Source: Magicicada septendecula
Taxonomy: Eukaryota > Arthropoda > Insecta > Hemiptera > Cicadidae
Direction of reading: 5' to 3'
NCBI GenBank assembly: GCA_034769895.1
Contig: CM068371.1
Span: 403,789,969-403,853,968, forward strand
DNA length: 64,000 bases
Positions 13,170 to 26,400 of this stretch are shown in pieces. Every line of letters starts with the position of its first letter. The first letter of the stretch is position 1. A program made the position numbers and the translations under genes. The notes below the pieces were generated by a model. It searched no databases and was not told where the DNA came from. It was given only the letters and a program-made list of their open reading frames with translations.

Positions 13170-15955
13170 CTGTATACTTTTTATGGTTTTAGAATTTCCA
13201 TGATAAAAACCAAGGTTATGAATATTTGAAGACAAGTGGCATATAAGATTTATTGAACAATTAAGTGTTAAGTATTACATTTCAGCTATCTGGGTTTGTA
13301 ACACGTGGAGATGATGAAGCCAAGATAAATGACATTGCTGGAAGTTGTCCGTGGCTGGAGATTATGTAGGCTTAATTGGTTTTTTTTCCTTTTCATTAAT
13401 CCATGATCTGCTGGGGAAAAAACAGACAAGACAAATAAATTTAAAGATTTGTCGGCAACAGGATTGAAATTCCTTCAGAAGTAGATAGAATGGGTAGAAA
13501 TGGGGTGGGGTAATAATAATATTTGATAAGCATTATATGTTGAACTTGCAAGAAAAACTATCATAAAAGAGACTGGAGGGAACAAGTTGTGCATATTGGA
13601 TACTGGAAGACATGTTTGGAGTATACTTCTTATGGACCAAGGACAGAACCAAAACTATGGCTGTGAAATACGCAAGAATACGTAAACCTAGAGGTTAGGG
13701 ACAGTGACAAGTTTCTTCTTGTTTGTCTCTTGAACATGCCTGATAGCAGAAAAGTCTAAGGCATTGGTTGTCTGCTCTCTTTCATTGTCATATACACAGG
13801 CGCACAACATGATTAGGAAACATGAAACAAAAACTTTTATATCTTGAATTCATTATGACATGGAAAAATGATTCTATTGACAAATTTGTAATATGTGTCA
13901 TTCAGAATTGATTGTGATTGAAATAATTGCGGCTTTGGCCAGCGCAAGTTCATTTCCCCTCAAGTGTTCACAGTTCCAAGGATTTAAATGATAAATAAAA
14001 GTCCAATAAATATTAGAATAATAATATAAAATATGATAGCAGTTTTGATGATTGTTGAAAGACACATGATATACAGTGTAGATGATGATTATTGAGAGGT
14101 TCTTTGTTTCTTGAGTGTTTTGGAAATTTCTTGCCAAACACTGTTAATTGAAGGGTACACAAATTATACATATGGAAACAAAATGTCAACAAAACGTTTT
14201 TACATATGGAAACAAAATGTCAACAAAACGTTTTTTATGCTTCCACTTGTAGTTTCCTCTCACTTTCTCTTTAGTGAGAAGAAACCACATTGTTAAAAAA
14301 GAGGAGTTCAGTTTGTTAATTTTTATGATCTTATTTAGCTTTAAAATATATAATAATTGGGCACATATATTATTTTGCACAGTTTAGCACACTTTGGGTC
14401 ATGGAAAGCTCACAAATTTCTTAGCAGGTTTTACATGTTTACTTGACGATAATCTTAACAATTTTATGAACTTTTTCATAATTGTTTACATTGCTTAATG
14501 AAACAAATATGGTATGTTTTTTAATATAAAAACATTAAAAATTATTATTTAACTTTATTGCCGATTTCGCAGTGAACTGAACTGATAATTTGAATATGTA
14601 TTTCAGTGCAGAACTGTGGATGGATTTTATATTTGTCGATGTGTCTTTTATGCAATATTGTCTTTTTTATTCGACATTGTAATTAGTCTTTTCCAGGCAG
14701 CATCTCGTAACTCATTATTGTGGATATGGTATAGTGATTGTTCATGATGGAGAAATCACATTAGTAATTGATTGCCTCAAAGTTGGATTGTTAAATGTAC
14801 TTAATTTATATATACTCAATGTTTTTTATTTAGTAATTAAAAAGTTTTATGAATTTTATATACTTTTTTAAAATTCATATTATATTCTTTATTATGTTCT
14901 GTTGTATACTGGTGGTCATATAGGTTACATGTAATAGTGATTGTTGTCTGATAGTAAGCATTTTTCTGTACAGTGAATTGTTTTACCTGTTGGGAGTAGC
15001 AGCAGATTCTGTTTAATATAATCTGTACAAGCCTAAGTTTATTGATTAACTTTAGAATGGTGGATTTATGACAAAGTAGTCAAATCTATGCCAATTATAT
15101 TAAGTTTTTTTGTATATTAATATTTATTAATTAATGTCACTGTAATTGTAAACGTGTAATGGAATTTAAAGTATAATAAAATATTTTTACCCTTCCTCCT
15201 CATATATTTGTGTATTTATTTTATTTCTATACCTTGGAAATTCTTTTAAAAATTTGATAGTTGCATGGCACACTAGTATTCACTTATGTATTCATATTCC
15301 ACTGTACACTCTCATATTTATAACCTTAAATCTCTCAGCTCTACTGATTGACAATTTTGAATATAAAACTTGATGTATGCATACAAGTTCTTTGTGAAAT
15401 GATCATGCATCCACTAATGACTAACTTTTGCTAAGTTTGAACCTAATAGACTCAAGTGCAGTCCTGAAATTTGGATGTGCATACAAAATTGTGGTAGAGT
15501 ATAAAAATGAATATCGATGGTTACAAAATTTGTCTTCAGTACTGTACAGCAGATTATCTTTGATGGCTGTAGTATAACAAAGAACAACTAAACAGTTATG
15601 CCTTGGCTAGAATATTTAAAAATAGCCTATTTTATATTCAATTTTTTTTCACAGATAATAGTTACCTGAATCTGGTCAGCCAGTTACGTCGTCTGTGTAA
15701 TGGCAGCACTCAGAAACTCTTGTCCTTTAGAAGAGTTTTTCATGAACACATAATATACAATAGAAATTTTGTACCATCAGTGTCAAAATGATCATTGTTT
15801 CTTTCAATGAACGGTGAATTATATGAGGGTAGTTAGAAATCTTTTTGGGATGACACAGAAGTAGGACCAGGAGTAATGAGTAGCAATGATTGCAGCTAAT
15901 AGTAGTTCAGTTTATAACAGGTGTATTTACTAGTTCAGTTGTTGGTATCAAATAA
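13170..15955. other. AT-rich intergenic DNA with one short tandem duplication
   Basis: No gene is supportable. A 34-bp unit beginning TACATATGGAAAC occurs twice in tandem at 14167-14234, essentially identical, so it is a recent local duplication. The rest is low-complexity AT-rich sequence. Confidence 0.55.
14167..14234. repeat. 34-bp tandem duplication
   Basis: Two adjacent copies of a 34-bp unit start at 14167 and 14201, with no clear differences. It looks like a replication-slippage product. Confidence 0.8.
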
Positions 15956-15959
15956 AGTA

Positions 15960-16390
15960 TGATACATATGTTTCTCTAGCGGTGTCTTCCGTATTTGAAG
16001 TGAATCTTCCTAGCAAGCCGTTTCTTCAGATTCAGGAATAGAAAAAGTCACTGGAGGGGGGGGGGCAAAATCGCATAAGTATGGTGCATGGGCAGCAATT
16101 TGTAGCACAATTAATGAAGCTTTGCACCTGCGATTGACGAAGTGTGAGCAAGTTCATTGTCTTGATGGAAAAGCGCTTTCTTCTTTGCTAAATACGGACA
16201 TTTTGCTTTAATAGCCTTATTCACTTACTCTAGCCATGCAGTATAGTAAGTACTCTGCTGATGGTTTTGTCTGTTTCTAAAGAGTTATGACCACCACACC
16301 CTGCAAATCCTCCAGAAACAGATGCAATCACTTTTCTGGTAAATTCTTTCCTTCTTTGGAGCACTTGTAATGGCACGAAAGCAGAAGCTC
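15960..16390 (-). pseudogene. Mariner transposase relic (3' half)
   Basis: Minus-strand translation across frames gives mariner landmarks in the right order. These are an APKK/QRRKE-like start, KVIASV (16350s), a VNKAIKAKCPYLAKK block (near 16220-16170), a decayed QDN-like region, a PSSDF block interrupted by a poly-G run (16057-16067) and LAGKRFTSN-like text near 16010. These correspond to the central and C-terminal mariner DDE domain, including the usual APSD and GKRF motifs. Stops and frameshifts are frequent, so it is inactive. It is related to the relic at 22483-23060. The upstream boundary is unclear. Confidence 0.6.
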
Positions 16391-17119
16391 CTGAAACAAA
16401 CCCCAAAAACATACAAATCCCCAGGTCGCCACCATATTTTGACAGGTGGAATGTGGAAACTACTACTGGCCGCCATGGTCTACAGGTGTGGACATACATT
16501 TTGACCCCACCACCGGAGGCCATCATCAGTGTCTGAAACAATTGGCATTGTCCACCAATGATGAGGTAGAGACTATCTGAGAAGGCCCACTTATATAAAC
16601 TTTCATACCAGCATGATCTCAACTGCAAAGCAGCATCAAGTACTATCTGATTGGCTTGGGAGCACGGCATGCCAGATCCTATTTATAGGAGGCTTCCCCC
16701 CCCCTTCAATTCATAGCGACAGAACCATGTTTGAAGATCTGCATGGACTCTATGTGCAGCCAAAGGTAGTAGGCACATGGAGTAGTAGTAGTAATTTTAA
16801 CAATGTTGACGCCAGCCGTGAAAACATAAGAACTTGCATATTTCAGGCTCTCTCATCCAACGCCTCTTCCCCAGTTGATGAGGTAAATCGCATCCATTTT
16901 AAATGTCATCAGGGAGCTTTGCTGATGGCTGCTTTGAAGAGCTCACACCAACCTAGATTCCATTTTCATGTCTTCAAATTTTTTACCTTTTCTGTTTTGC
17001 AGACTTGTGTGTGCGTGCGTGTGTGTTTACACATATGTGCAATAAGTACTTGTAGAATACATAACTCAGCTTCAGAACTGTTCAAGCACTACTGAATATA
17101 AGGAGAAAAGTAAAAAGTT
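16391..17119. other. Repeat-derived intergenic DNA downstream of Eogt
   Basis: Frames of 146-160 codons overlap here on both strands, but none has a recognisable domain, and the minus-strand one runs into the mariner relic. The higher GC suggests transposon-derived sequence of unknown type. A G/C run and a TG-rich stretch are present. Confidence 0.4.
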
Positions 17120-17140
17120 AAAAAATATGTACAAAAATAA

Positions 17141-17146
17141 TTTATT
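17141..17146 (-). terminator. Eogt polyadenylation signal (AATAAA, minus strand)
   Basis: AATAAA on the minus strand lies 164 bases downstream of the Eogt stop codon at 17310. It is the first canonical signal after a short AT-rich 3' UTR. Cleavage would fall roughly at 17115-17130. Confidence 0.65.
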
Positions 17147-17309
17147 CCACTTTGGTATCATCACTTAAGACAAAACTTTCTGTACAGCACTTAAATTATG
17201 CTAGTAAGGACATTAAAAAAGTGTCCATTTAACAAAAGTTGAGGACTATGTTGAGTAACAAATTAAAAACAAAAATTAAACACGCTGAAAGTTCTACCTA
17301 ATAACACAG

Positions 17310-17456
17310 TTACAGCTCATCATGGTAAACTCTTGCAGGAAACTTAGGATGGTTGCGGACATGTTCAGCAGCAATATTAACTAGCCTTAGAAATTCGTCC
17401 TTGTTAAATTTATAATTAGTGAACTTTGCATGCGCTCCACCATCTGGATGATGACC
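17310..17456 (-). CDS. Eogt: Eogt terminal coding exon
   Basis: The acceptor TTATTTCAG precedes 17456 and the exon starts in phase 0 with [15 protein letters not shown]. It ends VYHDEL followed by TAA at 17312-17310. The HDEL tail is the ER-retrieval signal expected for EOGT. Confidence 0.93.
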   Translation of the reverse strand, partial: GHHPDGGAHAKFTNYKFNKDEFLRLVNIAAEHVRNHPKFPARVYHDEL

Positions 17457-20400
17457 CTGAAATAATACAGAATATGTTCCCTGGTAAATTACATTTTCTA
17501 CATGCATTTCCACATGTGTTAATAAGTATTGTGTGCACAAAACCATCTAGGCAGCTCAGAGTCAAGAAACCTGGAGAATTAACAGTCAGTGCATCATCAA
17601 ATGATATCACCATGCTGTATTTACAGAGTAGTAGAATATGGAGAAGAGAGATTGTAGCTATTTTGTGTGTCGCTAACATTTTCAATTGGTAGTTATTAAT
17701 ATATAAGTATTCCAAGCCCTGTAATCCAAATTTTTGTAATTTGAAAAGCCCAATAACCTGAGATGGTTTTTTGAAAAAAATGTCTGCTGTCAATAAATGA
17801 TACCACTTAATTACCACATTCTAAAAAATAAAATTATTTGGTGTAATATAATCTCCTCCCCCTCCAAAAATTAAACTCAAGGAAATACAGTATCTCTTTT
17901 TTGTAAATTTGAAAGCAGTGTTATCTGTAATGATTCACTTCTAAAGTATTTTACCCTGACACTGTGTAAAGCAACAGTTTTGCCAGTTAGATTCTGTGCT
18001 CTGCCAAATCATATGAAATCAAAAACTCAGCATCCTCCTACATACCATCTTTCCAGCAAAGCTTGGTCAACTAACTCACCCAGTTCTATACAATTACTCC
18101 AACATTAGCATCGGTATATAATTTTCATTCATTTGAGCTTGAGCAATACGTCCAGCTCAGGTAAACTGGCCTAAGTTTAACAATTTTTATGAAATTTGGC
18201 TTTTGGGGAAGATGGTATAGTTCAACATGTCCCAAGTGTAGCCTTTAAGCACTGGAGCAAATATCTTTCTTTCAAATAATATATTTTTTATCGTGTTCAT
18301 CTGACTTGGAGATCTTGCAGGTTTCAGAACCATACTGGCCTAAACAAAACCCAGTTGAGCTCCATCTAAGTGTCAGCCAAGAATAATTCCAGACACTGAA
18401 AACTGTATACCAAACAATAACAAAAAGTGAAGATAGCACAAGTTGTTAATGAACCCGTCAAAGCAGAGAAAGGAGAACTACAAAGCTGGATAAGTAGAAA
18501 AAAGGCAATGATGCTGGACTGCAGACTGACAGTGAAATAATTAAGAGCATACTACTTTTAGTGATACTGTCACGATAGTGAACTTGAAATGTGGATGTAA
18601 TATAGGAAGGCTTTGGCTTTGATGGTTTAATTTTGCCTTTCAACATGTGTATTCACTGGGCAATTGAAAACTACAGACTATCACAAGTCCTATCCTACTC
18701 ATACTACACTACAGATTTAAACAAAAAATAAAGAGAAGCTCAAAAAATTGAAAATTTTAAAACGATAAGTAGTCTAATCTACATAATATAATTATTACAA
18801 AGATGATAGTTTATTCATTGATGTTCTCCGAGATTTTCATTTCTTTTTTTTTTCAAAAGAAAGCTTGCTCTCATCCTACCTACTTTCTGCTGTGAATGAG
18901 CTAAATTTACCTGACAACGGATTTGTATATTCACACTTTCACACCTTTTACTTTACTTTTGCATCCGCTCTTAAATGCTTATGTTTTCAGTTTCCTCCCA
19001 CATCCTGACATTATTTTGGATTTATTTATTTGGTAAAGTACCTCTTCCTTTAAATTCTTGTAGGACTGTAAAGTTTATAACTAAATATTTGAATTTTGGA
19101 AGATGCTTAGTAACATTATTATCCACAACTAATCTGCATCTTGTGAGGTTTCAAGAGATCATCACACCTTTTGTATGAGATACAGCCATGCTAACTTCTT
19201 TTGCAATCATGTTAAATTTATTCATTATTATTAAGCATATTCTTTTTTTGATATTATAGTTTTATTTTATAATGTAATAGAAGTTCTGTGATGGAAATCC
19301 TTTGTTTGGTGTTTTATATCAATTTGGTGTAGTACTGCATAAAAAATAATGACAGCCCAAACAGCCAAGTTGAGAGTACCCTCACTGTGATTTTTCAAAA
19401 ATGTCATGTTTTATTACTTTTGACATAAAGAAAGATGTAAGCAGACAGCAGACAAATGAACTAAGGTGAAAATTTGCACAGAAAAGAAGTGTAGTTACGC
19501 TCAAGACATTTTGTCATCACTTCAGTGTCCATACTAACATATGAACATGGCAAACCAAAAATATGTTTGTAGACTTATGGTAACAGGAACAACTAACAAA
19601 ATAGAAGCATGAAGTGTTATGTTTTACAAATGAATTAGAAACTTGATTTATGGAATGTTTTGTAAAAAGACAAGTTTTTTAAAACATTTGTATAAGTGGA
19701 TTGTTTAGATCATGTTTTAACAACAAATACAACTGATTTAGCAATGGTGTGAGTACGTACAACACAACCACCTATAGGTACAATAAAAACAAATATAAAT
19801 AAAAATATTAGTTTACATACCTCATCTTGTTGCCAAAGTTTATCCTTGTCTTCCCAAGTAATATATTTAACTCCACGTAATCTTGCCAAATCCGCATAAC
19901 AGCTTTCATCTTCACAATTATACCTAAGCAGAAAAAAACAACATAACATTTAGTATAGTGTACATGATTATTTAAACACACAGAGACAAACCATAAGCAA
20001 CTCAAAAATATGGCAAACATATTGAAACTTTCTTTCAATTTCTTACATATTTTAAAAATAATTCAACATTTACCGATTTCAAGATTAGAAGATGAGTCCT
20101 ACAGGTTATAAACATATATAAAATGCTTTTATTTACCTTGCTTTTCCCGTCGGTTTAAAGCGGATTTTTCAAATCGAATTTTCGCATACTTCCCGATGTG
20201 ATAGTGACTTGAAATTTTGCATACACACTTGAATCACGTGACAATACAATATTATGAAAAAAATACATACATACATTTACCAATGTACAGATTATAAGTT
20301 AAATGTAGTTGCATTCATAAACGAAGTTTTATATGTGTACTACGTTATTGACAACAAAGAAGTAGTATCTATGGAAACTCACCGGTTCCCATTTTCGATC

Positions 20401-23400
20401 ATGAGCAAATGTGCGACACGTCCTTATAAACATTTTCAATGTTAAAACTGTCTACGTGATTACAAATAACGGTAAGTAATTTTACTTTGTACAAAACGTT
20501 TCACTCTGAATTGTTCTCTTTTAAAATTAAAATTAAAATAAATAAATAATTCTTCATATGAATTACCCTGGCTTGGTATATGGCACTATTGAAAGTTTTC
20601 GATCTCAGATAGTCTTTTTTAGGTTAATTAATACTACACTTCTTAAAATTAAACACACACAAATAATGATTAACAACTAACAAAAAAATTACAACAGTGT
20701 TATTGTGTGATAGTTCAGTTTTGTGAAAAAATAGTTCCCTAGTATATATAGTGTCACAGGTTAGTTTATAATAACCGTTAAAAATTTTTTAAATTTGATT
20801 AATATCACAATACTTTCCTTTTTATATTCCTTTTTGGTTGTTTCCACTATATAATTCATTTATTATTATTTTAACAATTCACTATATAGTTTTATCACTC
20901 GATTATAATTTAACTCCGGTTCACTGTACACCTAACCCATCTGATGTTCGATTCCGAGTACTTAATTGTAAACAATGCGTATAACTAAAGACTTTAACCT
21001 CCAGTATCAACTGTTGGAAATATGTATGTGAAATGAAAAGTGAATAATGGCAGTTTGTTTTTGACTTGCTGTATCTACGTTAATACAAACTTACTGTGTC
21101 ATCTGTACCAGCGGTCGGCAAACATTTTGTAAGGGGGGCAGGATACTTTTAGGCTTAGTGGAGCAATCAAAATTAAAATCAGTTTGGCGAAACTGTCTAC
21201 GTGATTACAAATAACGGTAAGTAATTTTACTTTGTACAAAACGTTTCACTTTGAAATTTTCCAATGAAAGAGAAGTTATGTCGTTTTGCCTATTATAAGA
21301 AATATTTAAATAATAAACTTACAATTTTACTTGTAAACTCAAATTAGCTAAAATTTACTTTTACTATCAAACTGCATACAAAATATTTCATAAATAGTTG
21401 TTTATGTATCATTCTCTTTTCATTATGTAATTTATCTATAAAATTTGACTAAAAAGTGTGAAATAAAAAAAAGTAAACAAATTAAAAAAAAAAACGCTTT
21501 TATTTAAAATTAACAAAATGATCAATGTACTAAAATGGATAAAATAATTTATCTTATACCAAATATATTAACAACAAATGAAAATAACGTTTATTAATAA
21601 AACATTTTTGTAACATTAAGTATCACTGATAATAAAAGCGTGGGCGCCTAAAGAATGATATTATACCATGTTTAAATCAATCTTCAATAAAAAAGATGTA
21701 TAACTGATACTATTTGTTCTACATTTACTATCACTGATAATAAAAGCATGGGGGCCTTCATTTAGACAATGTAATCTTTAACATGAATTCGAAAATATAA
21801 TTAATATCAAAATGAATTTTGTATCTCAAAAATATTATAAAAACTATTTGTTTATATTCAGTGCATTGTGTATTTTCTTTTTATTTAAAAATATAATCCT
21901 TGACAATCCTAATTTCAACGTCCCCTCTTAATAATATGTAGTTTGTAATGTGAAGTATAATGTTATAACTTGATTCAATGGAAAGGAATCTTCAAATATC
22001 TGCTATTTTTCCAAATTTAGTTATACTATGATTCTCTTTATAGAATCACGATTGTACTTGTAAGACAGATTTACACATATATGCATACTCTGAAAAATTT
22101 AATTCCTCAATAATTAATATATGTAGAAAGATTAGAAGATGAGTCCTACAGGTTATAAACATATATTTTATAGTTATGAAGCTGTAATTCCTGCATTAAT
22201 GTTGTCAATATACTCACTGCATTAACCAAGGTATATTTTGTAACTCAAATTTTTGCAGTCCTTACTGACGATGTATGGTACACCATTTACAAAGTCTATG
22301 AATTAATTTTTCAAATTACTATTTTCATGGAATCAAACTTTGTTCATGTACTATCCTACTGCTTGTGGATTTTTTTTCATTTTTCTACATGATCTCCTTT
22401 AAACTCAATACACTTGGACTAACAATATTATAACTTTTTTATCCAACTCTACAAAATATATATTTGTCTCAGCGATTATCTCCATATCTGAAGTGAATAT
22501 TTTTCCAGCAAGCCATTCTTCACATTCAGAAACAGGAAAGTCACTGGGGGTTAACTCTGGTGAATTCGGTGTGTTCATGTGGGAGGGGGGCAGTAATTCA
22601 TAACTGAAATCCTAAAGTTTTGCAAGGCAACTGACCAAGTGTGGAGCAGGTGTACTGTCTTGATTGAAAAGTGATCGTTTGTTTTCTTTGCTGAATGCAG
22701 ACATTTTGCCTTAATAGCTTCATTCAGTTGCATCAACAGTTCTTCACAGTACTCACCACTGTTGATTTTGCATTTTTTTAATTGCATATGAGCACCACAC
22801 CATACAAATTCCCCACCCATCCACCAGCTGATAAATCACTTTATCAGCTGGTGGATCAGATTTTACCTTCTTTGGAGTACTTCTGCCTGCTTCAACAATT
22901 GTCTCAGCTCACTGCTTTTTGTCTCTGGTGTGCAGTGGGGAATACATGTTTAATCAACAGTAATAAATCATTGCAGAAACTCAGCTGGATTGCATTTCCG
23001 ACCAACTGTTAGCAAACATGGCGCAGATCCCCAGACAGCTTTTCATATCTGAATGTCCGAGATGTTTGCTGTGCCAATAAGTCCATACATCAGTAATTTA
23101 ACATAGCATTTTTTTTTTCAGTGTTTTTGTTAGTTGCAGTGGTTTTGGGGCTACCTGAACATTCATTGCCACAAATGACAGTCTTTGAATTTTTTCTTGT
23201 TGAAAACAGTGAAAATGGAAGCTGGCATCTTTTGTATTTCTGCTGGCATTAAATATTCTATATCAAAGTATTTTATCGCTGCACAGCATTTGATTTAATC
23301 CATTTCTTTGATAAACAGTAACCTTGTTTTCTTTATTTGAGCACTATAACCAAACTAGAAAATACAGCCATTTTAAATGTTATGGTACACCATCTTATGG

Positions 23401-26400
23401 ACCAAACTTGCAAACAACATAGCCATTGATACTCACAGCACTATTGCCATGTGAGATGAGATCTTATCAAACTACCCCCATAGAACATTTTCTCGGTATC
23501 ACATGGTTGGCTTGGCTTGGTATTACACTTTTCAAATCAACTTTTGGAGATCACAAAACAGATGTCCTCTTACTTTCAGTAAACCAAATGCTTTATATGT
23601 CTCAAAACAAGGTTACATATGGCTTATCAGTCTGAAAATTCAGTGCAGTTTGTCACATATGTCATTGTGTTAGAATTTGAACATGCCTGTAATCTACACT
23701 TAGCAACATTGGAAAACTTCAGTTTGGCAATTCCACATACATATTTTGGTACAGAACCAAACAATCAGGGCCGTATTTAGGCATGTGCAGGTGCACAGGG
23801 CAGCAAAATATAGCTGGTTAAAAAAAAACATCGCTTCATATCATTATAAAGCCCAAAGTAGATTAGCGTTCTGGCTCTGGCATTAAAGTAGTATGGTACT
23901 ATTAGTGCACCACTTCTCTTCGAGATGGCAGCACCTATATTGAAATTACTCTGGCTAGGCGCTCGTGGCTCGTACACCTACACGGATGCAGTAGTGTGCA
24001 TATTCTTTGGTGTGTATGTTGTTATTAGTTCAGAGTTAAGTTGGCGTTTCATCGTTCCACGTGGTTCCAACTTGTTATTAACTTTCAAAATCAAGGCATT
24101 TTATTCGATACGCCGAGTATTTTAACTGTTGACAATGAATTATTCAGTTTTAAATGTTCTACAAAACAGTATTTCTATAGGTTTTTCCGGTAAGATATAA
24201 TAGCTTAGGGACGGTATGGATGGGCGATCTAGTTTAAGTGGTGCTGCATATCGCAAGAAAGCTGAGGAAAAAAGACAGAGGGAGAGTAAAATTTTGCAGA
24301 AAATACCTCGACTGGACTCATATTTCAGTGGTGAAAACAAAAGTGAACAGTGTAGGCCTGAAAATTCGGGTGAAATTATAGTGGAAAACAGTAAAGACAA
24401 TGTGGAAGTCGAAAATCTCGAAGTACAGGAACAAGCTAAGCTCTCTACAGAAGTGGATTTTGCAGTGTCTATTCCTAGTAATGATCCATTCTATTGGGAA
24501 AACACTGACCACACTCGGGATTACTTGATAAAAAATGGTATTGATCAAAACAAAGACGCTGACTTTTCACAGTCCTCGCGGCGATATGCTGATGGAACAC
24601 AACGGTTTTGCAGCAAGAAACTATTCCATAGGATTTTAGTAAATGGGGAAATTATGAACCCTGAATATCTTGTTTATTCTCCCAGCCAAGGATCACTGTT
24701 CTGTGCCCCATGCAAATTATTCGGTGGTACATCTCAGTTTGCAACATCTGGTTTCAATGATTGGAGCCATGCTGGCATAAGAATAGCCGAACATGAAAAT
24801 TCTGCTTCTCACAGAGACTGCTTGTTAAATTGAAAAGTAGAGGAAATGAGATGAACAGAATTGACAAAGATTGCTCAGCCAGCATGAACATGAAGTTACA
24901 TATTGGAGAAATGTACTAAAAAGAGTTGTTTCTGTAGTTAAAAAACTAGCTTGTAGGGGTTTAGCATTTCGTGGAGACGAAGAGAAGTTTGGCTCTGTGA
25001 AAAATGGAAATTTCATGATGTGTTTGGAATTAATTGCAGAGTACGATTCTTTTCTGGCTGACCATATTGCACGGTTCGGTAATCCTGGAAAAGGATCTAC
25101 ATCATACTTGTCACTAGCAACTTATGAAGAATTAATACATCTTATGGGAAAGTCAGCGAGTGAAAAAATACGCAATGAAGTTATTTCTTCTAAATATTTT
25201 TCAGTCATAGTAGATTCTAAGCCAGATTTATCTCATAATGACCAGTTAAGTGTAGTTGTTAGATATGTAACTGATTGTGGGCTCTCAGTTGAAAGATTTC
25301 TGTGTTTTATGAAAAATACAGGCCATACTGGAGAAAAGCTTTTTGAAGCACTAATGAATTCTTTAGAACAACATGGTCTGAAAGTTGATAACTGTAGAGG
25401 TCAATCATATGACAATGTGGCCAACATGTCTGGAATATATTCTGGCTTGCAAGCAAGACTCAAGGAAAGAAATCCTCTTGTTTTCTTCATTCCATGTGCA
25501 GCTCACTCATTGAATCTAGTTGGTTCACAAGCAGTGAAATGCTGTATTGCTGCAGTACGGTTTTTTGAGTTATTGCAAAGTTTATATAATTACTTCGCAG
25601 ATTCTACAGGAAGATGGAATATCTTGGAAACATTTTTTGATTCTGTAACCATGACATTGAAATCACTGTCAACAGCTCGATGGTATGCACGTGAGGATGC
25701 TTGCAAGAGCTTGGATGCAGATTGAAAAGCAGTGGTTTCTGCATTAAGAACTATTTCAGAAAATGAAACGGGTAAAGGTAGATGTCAAGCTGAGGGTCTT
25801 CTTAGGAAATTAAATAGCATTGAGGTAGCATTCATGACATCAGTGTGGGGTTCTATTCTTCAACAATTTGGCAAAGTCATGAAAAAATTGCAGGCTCAGG
25901 AAATGGACATTTCCACTGTTATTGAAATGTACGACTCTCTTACAGTGTATTTAACTGAGCTTCACACCTGTTTCCCCAATCACAGAGATTCGAGCACTCC
26001 AAGACTGACCACTCGTTCTTGATTCTGTGCTGTCCGTAGATAGTTCTTGATTCGTTTTAAAACTGAAAATGACCTTTCAGCAGAACAGTTTGTTGCTGGA
26101 GTACAGTTGTAGATCTTGAGTGCAGTGTACACATTTGGGTAGACATCACTAATTTTCTTCGAAGCCAACATTCTGCAGAGAAATGGAAGGACGATAATTT
26201 GTTACCATCTTCTGTCTTCATAGATAATAGATAGCTTTTCAAATGGATGCATTCTTCACCAAAGCTGCTTTCTATGTCGGAATCATAAATGGCTCGAAGT
26301 TTCTCTGCAGCATCATAAATTTGAGGAGCTTCTAGTTTGGTGATATTTGAGAGAAATGAAAATATTAAATTATATTCTTTGTAGACATTAACTCTCTTCT

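Noticed and set aside
16613..17095. 160-codon plus-strand ORF
   Set aside because: No domain or compositional sign of a protein; it overlaps a minus-strand frame of similar length and repeat-derived DNA next to the mariner relic.
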